Positions 1-11,700 of a stretch of 28,031 nt of DNA are shown one piece after another. Under the pieces are notes generated by a model. It was not told where the DNA came from and ran no database searches. It saw nothing but the letters and a program-made list of their open reading frames with translations. Location of the stretch: the NCBI GenBank assembly GCA_011763485.2, contig JAANSK020051131.1, forward strand, positions 1 through 28,031, written 5' to 3'. Origin of the DNA: Isoetes engelmannii (Eukaryota > Streptophyta > Lycopodiopsida > Isoetales > Isoetaceae). A program made the position numbers and the translations under genes. Within the stretch, counting starts at the first letter, position 1; each line of letters starts with the position of its first letter.

Positions 1-18
1 CTTAGAAAATTGGGGACT

Positions 19-230
19 GGGGAGGTTTCCACGGAAAATTGGGGAGGTTTCTATAAATAGTTTTTTTTGTTTTTTTTTTTTTTTTTTTTTTTTAATTTGC
101 ACGGTGCCGTAGACAAACGCACGCATTGAATAAGCACGTCCACCAATGCCATCTACCAATGTGGAAACCTCCCCATGTTTTTGGAACGACTTGGGGAGGT
201 TTCCAATTTGGGAAAATTGGGGAGGTTTCG
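19..230. repeat. Left cluster of GGGGAGGTTTCC motifs
   Basis: Five copies of a 12-bp motif (GGGGAGGTTTCC or its complement) lie at 19-30, 41-52, 163-174 (inverted), 193-204 and 219-230, the second and fifth with a last-base change. The inverted pair 163-174 and 193-204 could form a 12-bp stem around an 18-nt loop. The unit 163-230 is homologous, in the same orientation, to 2327-2392. Confidence 0.8.
61..93. repeat. Poly(T) tract (33 nt with one G)
   Basis: A near-pure run of T interrupted by one G at 69. It could be the poly(A) tail of a minus-strand retroposed copy or simply replication slippage. No retroelement body was recognised on its higher-coordinate side. Confidence 0.9.
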
Positions 231-1428
231 AGTGAAAAAAAATTGCCATTGATTTGCACGACCACCAAGATTCACGTGGAGCCCTCATTAATATTCACGG
301 CCATGGAGGTCCGATTTTGCAAGAAAACCATTAGATCTTTCGAGAATCTAGGCTAATTTTCACGGCGGAATTCCATGGACTATGAAGAAAATCTTGAGTC
401 ATCTAAGAACGCACAACAACTTCCATAGAATCTTTGACGGGACGGGAAAATCTTAAGGGGATGTTGAGGAATCTAATGGAATCTTTATAGAATATTGAAG
501 AACATCTTCGTGAAATTTTAGAAAATCTAAGGGTATCTAGGGGAATGTTGGAGAATCCAGTGGGATCTTTGTAAAAGCTCTACGTTTTTAGAACCACTCT
601 TTAGGGTGCATTCCAGTGCAGGAATTCACTATTCTGGTGCAAGAATTCCATCCAAAAATGGACACTAAATGGTTTAAGAGGCATCATGTGATCTCTTGAC
701 GATCTGATCATGATTCTACAGTGTAACCCCATATATATACTCCATCAAAACCATGTTGATTTTTATAAATGTTGTATAGAAATTCTATCAAAATCACTTT
801 CACTGTTATGAAATATCAATGGATTTCTAAGTAGTTACGAAATGTTGATAGATCTTTAATTAGTCTTCGAAGTAGCAATTTTTGAAATTCTGGCAAGAAT
901 CCTGCTAATATATTTTCAGTTAGATGCAAATGGACATTTTCTTTGTAACTGAAAGTCAAGTTATCATTCATCTCTTTTGATATCATCTATCTCGGTTTTA
1001 AATATGGAAATATCATCTGTTTGAAATATCATCTACTTTTATTAAAACAGAGGGGTATGCCGCATGTTGTAGCTATAGAAATCGTAATAAACAGTTGCCT
1101 CAAATTATGGCTATATTCCTTTGGAATAAAAACTCGTTATTCAGCTCCTCTTTTCACGGAGCGGCGCCGCTTGGTGTTTTACGGCTTCCCTGCTTTCCTT
1201 TGCTCTTGGCGTTCTTTACTCTTCTTTCTTTGCTCTTCGCATTCTTGAAAGCGCAGTGGCGTTTTTTGTGCAAGAAACCATGATGTTTCTGTCGGATCTG
1301 CTGCGGAAGCGAAATCTGCTGATGAAGGGTTTGCCGGATCTTCTATTTTCTTTGTTTTCTGAGCAGAGTTAGGGATTATCTGAGCTATCGCGGCAACGCA
1401 AGCGCGCAGCCAGCAAATACTGAGGTGT

Positions 1429-1520
1429 CCAAATCCGTTGCTCAAGGCCTCGGATGCTTAGCCAAAATCCGTTACTAAGCCCAAATCTGTTGCTGTAGAG
1501 CCCAAATCCGTTGCTCAAGG
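1429..1520. repeat. Short degenerate tandem repeats, CCAAATCCGTTGCTCAAGG type
   Basis: Four imperfect copies of a roughly 20-bp unit start near 1429, 1463, 1480 and 1501. The first and last are nearly identical. No coding or regulatory role is apparent. Confidence 0.7.
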
Positions 1521-1920
1521 AGTTTTGTTGAAGCACACATTAGAGTTTCGCTGCCATTTCTTCGCTTAAACAGGGCTCGGCTGCCATTTCTTCTGCTTGA
1601 ACAGGGGTTTTGCTTGAAGAGCAAGCCATTTCTACAGGCTGAAGTTAGGATTAATCAATGTCTCAATGCCGTTTTTGAATATCGATTCTTGAATATTTGC
1701 ATGCCGCATTTTGAAGCAGTCGATTTTTTGATACAAGGCCTCTGATCCACAGTAAAACAAACTGGAATCGACCTGTTGCCGCTGGTGGAGGCGCAAAAAC
1801 AGCTTTTTTTTCTTTGTGAATGCTGAGGTGGCGCAATCGTATTGGTGGAAATTTGAGGCAACTTTTTATTACGTAAGGGAAACTACTTATCTCAAAGATT
1901 CTCTCAAGAATATTCTCTCG

Positions 1921-1990
1921 GCGGCGCGGCAGCTCCGCCGCCTCGTCTGGCGGCCCCGCCTCGTCTGGCGGCCCCGCCTCGAGAAATTCC
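1921..1990. repeat. GC-rich patch with two exact 18-bp tandem copies
   Basis: The unit TCGTCTGGCGGCCCCGCC occurs at 1943-1960 and again at 1961-1978. It is preceded by a GCGGCG...CCGCCGCC inverted segment. The patch is strikingly GC- and CpG-rich against an AT-rich surround. Confidence 0.85.
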
Positions 1991-2301
1991 TTCGAGGAAT
2001 CTTCTCGACCCGTAGTTTCCCTATTACGTAGCCTTACTATACCCCCATTCCCCTTGCTACATTTATACCCACCGAAAGCAATTCCATGGCTGATCAATGC
2101 AAGTGGGCCTCCATAGGCCAATAGCCAAAGTTTGCTGCTGCTCCAACAAATCGCTTCAACAAATAGCTTCAAAAACAAAGAACAGAAAACAAAGATTGGA
2201 AAAGTACAAAAACAAAAAAGGATTAAAGGGAGGCCGTAGATATTAATTCCTTGTAATTATGAATAGATCTAAAAATATTATATTATATTTAAAAATTTTA
2301 T

Positions 2302-2392
2302 GGAAACCTCCCCAAGTTACAAAATTGGAAACCTCCCTAGGTTTGAAACGACCTAAGGAGGTTTCCAGAGAAGGAAAATTGGGGAGGTTTCC
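2302..2392. repeat. Right cluster of GGGGAGGTTTCC motifs
   Basis: Four copies lie at 2302-2313 (inverted), 2327-2338 (inverted, last base changed), 2355-2366 (first two bases changed) and 2381-2392. The stem-loop 2327-2366 has a loop resembling that at 163-204 (both contain a GAAACGAC/GGAACGAC core), and both are followed by a GGAAAATTGGGGAGG-like segment. The two clusters are therefore direct repeats of about 70 bp, roughly 2.16 kb apart. Confidence 0.8.
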
Positions 2393-2745
2393 AGTCTTGG
2401 GACACTAACCCACATCGGGTGTATATAATTTGAGCGGGTGATGGCGGTTTTTCTTCACTATATCTAAGCACTTGTCTTTTGCGCAATGCTCTTCTTACTC
2501 GGTTAACAACTATTAATTTGAGTTCTTTGTATAGCCTCTTTTCCTTCTGTGTGTTGCAGGAAATCATGTTTTCTTATCCTTGACATGAAGGGTAAGCTTT
2601 CTTAAATCAATTTTATAATACCTTTGTTGACCACAAGCATTTTTCTTTTAGATAAGTCCATTATGTAATATAAACAATTGGTCATATATATAATAAATAA
2701 TGATAAACATCAAAAGGAGGTTATACCATCCAGTGATCAATACTT

Positions 2746-5700
2746 TTAAGATGCTGATCTTGGCTTTCTACTTGCCAAAATCATTGAGATCTGCAGCCCT
2801 CTGCTAAATGCTTGATTGAAGAGAATACGTGTTTGCATCGCTTGGAACCCTGGAAGCCATGAAAGAACTGCTAGAGGAATCATAACTATCACACCAAATC
2901 CCAGATCATATAAGCGAGCAACTGCAACCACGGTTGACCAAAATCCAATTTTATCAAGGACTGGTTTTCCTACTACCAACGCGAGTTGGATCAATACCCA
3001 CCCAGTTGGCAAAAATCCAAGCAAGCTCACAATTATGTCCAAGAATTTGAAGGCTGTAAACTCCACTAAAATCACAAACACCAGGATTATGAATGCCAAT
3101 AGAAATGCCTGGATTGCCCGATAGGTCAAATGTTGTGTAACTGCATATTTGGCACGTGAAAAAGATATGATCTTATGAAATACAGCAGCAATAACTATAT
3201 ATATCCACGAAAGCAGGTATACAAGAACACTTTTGCTGTTATCTGCAATAGAAAGCCGATAGACAATACCATATTGAAAGAAGAGAAATCTGAGATCCAG
3301 AACAACCTCAAGAAGTTTACTCCATAAATCTGTGTTCCGTAAATGACTACATTCATCTTCCCACCACTGTTCCCAGCTCTGCTCACCTTTTATGGACACG
3401 CCACCCCGGTAAAAGATCCAATTTATAAAATCATCAAAGTCATCCACTGTCTTTAACCAATCAAAACCGGAGGGGTTGAAAATAAATGGTGCCATCAAAA
3501 AGGACAATGCTAAAAACCAGCTGGACAAGGTGATTAAAATGTAGACGACTGTTTGTTTATTGTACGCACTGTATGAGTGGTAGACAATGAGCAAAAGAAT
3601 GAGCTCAATTGCCTTCACAAAATGGCTTCTGGCATAAAGCCTGTAAATCTCCGCAAATTTTTCATGCTTTACCACAAAGCCTCTTCCAGTTGCTCGATAC
3701 TGACCAGAAACTTGGTGTTAATACATCTTGCGAAAGATAACAGCAACAACATGGGCAAGCAAGTTACCTTTGCGCCTCCATGGAGGATGGTCCTTCCAAA
3801 ATAATGTGTCTTCGTCCCCATAGAAAATGTGAAGAACACGGAAGCCAACTGTAGCTGCATTGTGAAAAAATCCCACAACGACCTGCTGAGGCCATGTTCA
3901 AGAGCATTTTCCACAACCATTGGGAGTGCAGTCAGATATCCCATTTGCACTATAAACTGCTGGTTTAGCACAGCTGAAAGAGCCCTGTTATTGAGCACAT
4001 TAGAGCTTCCTAATAATGATTTCTCTGAACCACTCAAGGCAAGGTATGCACGGCCCCATAGAAATGCATAGACAGTAAGCACCACTATCATTGTATTCAC
4101 GTAGAAGCCTACTGTTGTATGATAAAATGATAGCATTCGGAAAAAGTCAAGACGGTGACCAAGCCTATAGACATCACGACTCAAGACCTGCTCGCCATTG
4201 CCACTGGCTACCTTTGCTTCAAATAGAGCAATTTGGTTTAGACCAACATCTCTACCTTTTCCAGCCTGTAAGAAAAGAAAGTAAGAAACAAACAAGAAAG
4301 CAATCGAGTCCCAAAAAAATTGATGAGATTCGTGCCTGAATATATTCATGATGTGTAATATTCCCACCCCTCAAGGTGCAATTGAACCCAGCAAAAATAT
4401 CTTCACTTATATTGATAATTTTTGATGCCTTGCTGATCCCGCCTCGTGTAATAAACCATAAGCGATCAAAGACATCTGGATGCCCGTAATGCATGCGCAC
4501 TTTTAGAGGGTTGGCAAGAACTCTTTGCCCAAGAGTAACAAAGCTAGTCTCCTGAGAAGACATAAACCATGCAAGCGATGAGACAGATCCTGTGAAAACG
4601 TGCTCTCTCACACCAAGAATTGTTGGTCGACGCATTCCATAATATCGTGTAAACTCTTGCAGAAGATTTCTCATTTTCAAAGCCTCTTCAAAGTAGTTAT
4701 CCTATTAATACACATGGAGAATAGTTAATAGCCTGAGAATTATAGTAATAGACAAGCAGTGCATACTTCAACCAAATGTAGTAATATGGAGACACTTCTA
4801 TATCATCTTCAAGAAGCAAGCCAAAATCATCAGCATCAAATACTAGTTCCAAGAAAATAGACCGTTTAGAACTGTACAATCACAAAGCAAGGATTTTGGA
4901 TATTTATAAACTCACAGCAGGGAATCAATTCCAGTAGTTATCTATCTAACATTTCAGAACCATGGTGGAATAGTCTACGCTGCTAGTCCAACTCAGAAAA
5001 GGCCAAGAGTTGGGAAAAGTTCTAGCTTTTCCAGAGAAAGCTTTTTGGAACCAAGTTCGTCAGTCCTTCACAAAATAAAAACAGGTAGGATTGTGCAAGA
5101 TGGAAGAGTGTGTTAATCCTCATAAAGCAATGCCATTGAATTGAAGAACTAGTCAGGCCTCCTCAGAAGAAAATTGATAAACAGAATATTGACATCTATA
5201 CTTAGATCATCGAATATGGCAGAGAAAACGAGAAATAAACCCCCTACAAACCTGATTCATGTCAATTGTTTGCACAGCATCACCTCTTGTAAAAATAATT
5301 GCATGATTCTGGTTTTCTGGTTTGCCTTCACCCAACTTCACAGGTCCAGGTAGTTGTACTCTGTATATTTCCACCTCTTTCTTATGTATCGGGTCATACT
5401 TCACCAGGACAGAGTAATGTTTATTGTCTTGGTTGTCTATATAAGCAACTCTAAGTGTATGATACTTCTCCATCAAATATTGGATATCTGTAGCCCGTTG
5501 ATCTTTGCTTGCTTTCTGCTGGCCATATATTTGACAAGCTACAACATAAGTAAACTTCATGTTTGCTGTAGCCTGCTCTTGTTCTTTCTTATAAAGGCCA
5601 TCACCATCCATATGCCGAAATGAAGAAGACCTACTTCTAGAGCCACCATTTGTAGAATCATCAATACTTGATGTCCTGTCAAAAAGCTCCCGGAAGCCAT

Positions 5701-8700
5701 CAACTTCAACCTCTGCAGCTGTGTCAAGGAAGGCCAGGAGCTGCAAAGCACTGAGATGGGAATTTCGGACAAGTTATTATTGAAGAGACATATGGGAATA
5801 GAACAGTTACAGGACAGTATTTGAAGACAGACCTGTTATAATACATCATTCCACGTACGGTCCGTGCAAGTGTTTGGCCACGAAATGATGCCCATAATCG
5901 AAGGTCTAATCCTTTGTTATGGTTCCATAGGTCCTTTTCCTTGACACCCGCATCATTCATACGTTCGAGGAAGTGCTTCCACTCGTCTGTGTAGAGAAGC
6001 AATAGGTTAGGATTTAATTACGGAAGTATTGCCATAGAATATTCGATTTAGACAATGAACCTGGGAATATCTTTATGAGGTAGAACAAGATTGATACACC
6101 ATCCTCATTTTCCTCAATCAGTTGCTTCGCCGTATATAAAACATCCTCACTGTAGTAAGGAGTTAAAACACTAAATGCAAGCATTTTCTCCACCTACAAC
6201 GGACTCAAAATCAATAATAACAACAAAACAAGTAAAACTAAATCGCACTAAATTATTCCTTCCCAAACCTGTGGAGCCTGTGGCATTGTCATGAAGATGG
6301 AGTTACTAAAGAAAGAAAGACGCCGTCGTGCATCGAGGTTCCCTGGGACACGTGACATTGAGTCTTTTGTACTAAGAGCGGTATGTATTCTTTTAAGCTG
6401 GCAAAAAAAGGATTCATCATCTGGCTTAGGGAGTTGCACTGCATCTACAAATAAGAGAGTCTGTTCATTCCGGGCATTGTCTGTCAAGTGATGTTCCGAA
6501 TGCCTTGAAAAGTCACGGATAATTACGTCATAGAGATTTTGTAGAGCATCAACAACCTGGAAACACGTCACAGTTGAATACAAACCATAACCAACTTTTG
6601 AAAGACTTGGGATTTTGTATGCAGTTACTTCACCTTTTGTTGGTCATCAGGAGATGATGGCCTTTTCAATAGTTCTTTAACTAGTGCAAGCACTCTTGTA
6701 TGCACCTCAGAAAGTTCTTCTAAGTTATATGTCTGCTTAAATCGCTTTTGCCGAATAGCAACATCTATTTCCTCAAAGAGGTTCTCCAGGACTCTGACTT
6801 CCTCACCTCCAGGCAAAAGTATTCTTTCCAGCAAAATGTGTTTCATGCTTTCGTAGCACTCAATTACAGCACACCTTCTGTACTCGTTCTTACATATTTT
6901 CCGCCACAGTCCTTCATCTTTACCTTCCCACTCTTTTGCTTGACCAATGGCTACCAAGACCTGCAAACGCAATTTGTTTAAGAAATAAACTTAAAGAGAA
7001 TATACTTCATAGCATCACCCACCTCGTTGGATAGTAAAACAGAAGGCCACTGAAATACAGAAATATTCCATGTTGAAACAGGAATTTCCAAAAGCTCCAC
7101 CTCCCTGAATATTAGGTGATAAAGGGGAAGAAGTAGATGAGACATAGAAAAACATGTGAAAGTTCACCCCATGTACCTGTTACTAATAAGATCTTCTTCT
7201 CTAAAAGTCAGAATAATCCTGTTCCAGATGTTAATAAATCTGCCTGACCGTATCTTTGACTCCCACTGTGCAGAGTGAAATATGGATTGAGTTAAAAATC
7301 TTTAAGTTTAATTGCATAATGTTGCCAAAAAAAAAATTCCCCAAACTACCTTCCCGTATGGTGTACCAAATCCATAACGAAGTTTCAATCGTTTAAAGAA
7401 GGATTTAAAACCTGCGGTCCAGCTGCCAAAAATTCTGCAAAGAACCACAAGTTTATAGAGTTGTTAAGTCATTAGGAGGGCCCATAAACTGCAAATCTGG
7501 TAGCTTACTTATCAGGCAATCTCATTTCTTCTGGAATGAGATTGAACTGAATTGCACTAGCAAAAAAAGGGAAGCGAAGTTTGAACTGTTGCAAACTCCT
7601 GATCTGCATGTTTAAGACACATTGTTCAGATATTTTGCATATTTCGTACCATGGACATAGTCAATTTTAGTCCTCTAATCTATCTCTAAGTCGGCCGCTC
7701 ATCAGGAACATTGGTTCTGTATCCTCTCCTTCTTACAGGTCCAGAGCCCCAAGGTTACTATCCTCTTTTTCAGACAAGTAGAACCAGAGGAACAGAAAAT
7801 GTTTTATTCCAATGTGCTAAGAGAATCAAAAGTTGGTATCCTAGAGATACCAGAGTTAATAGTACAGGCTAATTATGGAAACAGGAACCTGAGGACACCC
7901 TATACACATGAATAGCAACATGGAAGAGTATGCCATCTGCATTATCCTGGCTTAGATGCATAACCACTGAACATGCTATGATTTGCAGTAAACAAATAAC
8001 AAAAAGCATATGCCCTTAACCAGTATTCAGAATGGAGTAAAATGCTATGGTGAAATTATAAGCTATAACCACAAAATAAAATAAGTCTATTGTTATTCCC
8101 AGTGCGTACCTCCCCAATATGTGCAAACAAACCCACCAATGCTCCTACTATGGAGGAAAAAACAGAATACCACAGAAGAGTGTCCATAAAGTACATCTGC
8201 AAACCTCCAACTTATCAATTATGACCAGAGTCAAAATATTAAATTGCCATAGGCAGTTTTGCATGTTGACTGTGCAAGGAAAGGGAACTTCACAAGGTTA
8301 GGGACATTCATAAATATAGATACAGGGTTGTGTAGCAATATAATCACCAAGAAAACATACCAGGATGACAGGTGACCACAATGCAGCAACAGTAACTCGG
8401 TTACCTGGACAGAACAAGTTGCACTACTGATAGAAAGGAAGCAAAACAACTCGACTTCAAGAATAAACTGCATAAATAGTTAAAAATTCTGCACAATGAA
8501 GGAGGGAGATTACCACTTCCAAAGATCTGGTGCCATCTGTAGCTAATATGTGTCCGAAGTATAATTTTGGTCGGCCGAATCAATGGTTTGATCTATAGCA
8601 TACATGAAAAATCAAAACTTAAAGTCGCGATGGTAGACTAGAACTTCATTTATAGGCACACAAACTAAAGGAACTGTGACTAATCAATGATTACGAGCAA

Positions 8701-11700
8701 AGCGTCTATGCCGCATCCAGTCATGTTAGTAGAATTTTTCAGCCACTCCTCTGCAACTGGATGCGGCATTCCAATAAGTGTGTTTTTTGCATAAATTGCA
8801 CCAGCTTGGGTCCTTGCAGCAAGGTCACTAAGACTTCCATGGATTGGCCTCAAAGCTTCAAAAAGTTTGGGTGAAAAAGGAGTACAAAAGTGTTGGTACG
8901 CAAATGCATCGCAGTGGCTGCCTCTTTGGAATTTGGTTTTGCCTCCTTTCCAATAAAACATGGCTGCAGCCAATACTGTGGTAAGAACTTGAGCTAAAAA
9001 GAGACTTCAAAAGATATGAATTGGCTAATCCGACGTCATCTGGAATCGGGGTCTCATCTCATCAGTTTGAGATTCAGGTTCGCTGAGTGAGTATACCTAA
9101 GGTCAACGCTATGCAGATTGTGCCATTTGAATGTAATTAAGTTTGAGAGCCAAATTAAGTTTGTGTCAGCAGATATTATATTATGCTAGGCAGAACTGTA
9201 AGAGCCATATGCTGCAAAAGCATGCTGATATGCATGTGACATCTACGTTTGTTAAGTACCATCGTGATAATTAGTCCTAATAAGTCTTTGTTCATTTGTA
9301 TCTCCTCATTCTTATATGCAATGTATTTCTTGGTTCTTGATTCTGATCACCTCACTTGCCTAGATCCGTAGTTTCTAACAGGGATAACACAGATAGTGCC
9401 CCTTGATAACCTCGTCAATAACTACTTCGCACATCACTCTAAAAAAAATGTGGATGGAGATTTCTTGTTAAAAAAATAATTCTGGCTGGAAAGGAAAAAT
9501 TCCTTTCTTTCTTCTTCCTTCCCCTCTCACCTGTAAAGCATAACTGAAGGAGAATTTTGCTGCAAGAACCAGGATCCAGAATAGAATATACCTGTATATT
9601 AAAATAATGTGAGGACCAGAAGCTCACTCAACAATCATAAAAGCAAACAACAAATGCAAAACATATCCAATCTATGCTTCCTCTATAACTTTACCACATG
9701 GCATGAAGATATTAACACTCCAGAATAATTCACTTTGTTAGAACCATCATCTAAAACTTACTTGATGTTGTCAATAATGCTCTCACGCAAACCTCTGCCA
9801 ACATACACGCGGCTCTACATCGAAAATGAGTCAGCAAAGCATAATAACTCAAATATGCTTGGCAACAACTTACCTGAAACCACCAGGTCATCAAATGAAA
9901 TATCTTCCAATCAGTCTTCTCAATAAAATTTTGCAGCCAAGGAACGAGAATAAGTGCTATGGAGATGACTTCAGGTGCAACAAATACAAGCGCAGCTTCC
10001 AAGAACGTCCACATCTTATTTTTTGCCAGTACTGACCAACGACCATCATGATTTCGCTGACTCCACATGTTCCTGTTTTATGTAATAAATAAAAATATTA
10101 TAGAAAATCCAGGAAAACACAACCATCTAGGGAAAACAAGTATAAAATAATTAGTGCAAGAAAGACAGAAAGGAAGAAAGAAGAAAGAGTTCATCAACAT
10201 CCACTGTAGACCCTTAAGATCTATGAGACCAAACAAATATATCAATTCTTCATCACCTAGGAGCATCCCGCTGGGTTGAAAGTGCTATAAGAAACAGCAC
10301 ACATATTGGTAAAGCTTATCGTAGAATCTGCATCCTAACTGGTTCTGTATGCCCCTTAGAGGGTCTGAAAGATGCTGTGACGTCGCCTAGGGGTCTTATT
10401 CTCCTTTGGATGATTTCATATGGAGTTGTCTGGCACTTTTCTTAGCCATTTTCACACTTTGTAGCGAGACCCTACTCAGCAATTTTGATTTTCTTCTCCT
10501 GCAACAGACCCATGTCTGATGATGCCGAATCAGGTGTAAAACAGGAGGTCACCATTAAATCTGATTCTCCCGCCATGCCAGAAGTCATAAGCATGAGGAT
10601 CACAACAATGAGAAAATCAGCAGATAACTTCTGGCAGAATATTGAGTGCAGGGAGGAAAATTGAAAGGAAAGCAGCATGGACACACAATAGAAGAATATA
10701 GGGCTTCAGACGAATGCAATGCCAATAATTTCTTACTTCCAACTTGATAATATGTAGCATAATTTAGAAGAGGGAATCCTAGAGGAATCTAGCTTTGTCA
10801 CTAGAAATCACATTCCATGTAGCCAGGCTACACTCTCGAAATTTAAATGAAGCAGTAAAACAAATTAGCCATCGATAAGGGTTGTTGCCACCAAATTGTC
10901 ACTCCGGCTTGCACCATCGCAGAAGATAAATCTTGGATCACCGTCAGGATTGATCTGTCCAGCTGTAGACACGGCATATCTTCAGGGCAAATTGGTCTAC
11001 TGGTAAATCACTAGTTTAAATACAAATGTGATTTAAGTTCAAGCCCACCAAGGTGCAATAATAAAAGGTAATTTGGGGAGGACCAACGAACAATGTTGGT
11101 GTGGTGTCCGCATTTCGTAGATCAGTTGGTCCTCAGTGGACATTAAAAATGCTTTTTATATGTCAATGTCCAAGAGTGCAACTGACTAATATGACCGAAT
11201 GCCTCAAACTCCAGCTTCCCCCTACTTTTCATATAAAATGGCTTCGAAAGAAAGGATAATATTTGGCGCTGGGACAACCCATTTTATGTCCAGGCAATCA
11301 TAAATCCTGTTACCAGACAAATATAGTGATAATTGACAATTTGCTAGGCTTCTAAATGATAAGTACCTGTAGAGGACAGTAAACACTATAACCCAAACAA
11401 CTGCCACGATAAGCTTTAGAACCATGCGGATGCCTGTCAATAGTGTCTCCACAGATACAAGGCGGTATTGCATCCATATATCTAGGAGGGCTGTCATGAT
11501 CCCCAACATGGAATAATTAGCATCCAATGTGTTAAGGTGCATAGCAAACTGAAAATATTTGAATTACCTTGAAGAATTCGTAATGCTGCCCATGTTATAA
11601 ATATACTCAAAATCCGCCCAATTGTATCCCTGTCTTTCAATTCAATCCAGGGTGCTGCCCCCTCTTTCCACATTACGAGGATCATTGCCTGTCAAGAGGA

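Larger units (their letters stand above)
1..2745. other. Downstream flank without a recognised gene
   Basis: This lies 3' of the callose synthase stop codon. I found no homology to known proteins in the reading frames here, all short. The likely 3' UTR begins at 2745 and runs toward lower coordinates; no canonical AATAAA was seen on the minus strand near the stop. The stretch holds the GGGGAGGTTTCC clusters, a poly(T) tract, short repeats around 1429-1520 and a GC-rich patch at 1921-1990. Confidence 0.6.

Noticed and set aside
1179-2178. Frames on both strands in the downstream flank
   Set aside because: The minus-strand repeats (GPPDEA) come from the GC-rich tandem 18-mer, and nothing else resembles a known protein.
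4252-4335. Read-through of the frame past HHEYIQ
   Set aside because: The continuation is hydrophobic and unlike the family. The conserved GKGRDVG block resumes in another frame exactly after an AG, so a GC-AG intron explains it.
11494-11567. Continuation of the exon 10 frame beyond LRILQ
   Set aside because: A GTAATT donor ends the exon, and the family sequence (ALLDIWMQYRLVS) resumes after the CAG at 11491. The frame between them is intron.
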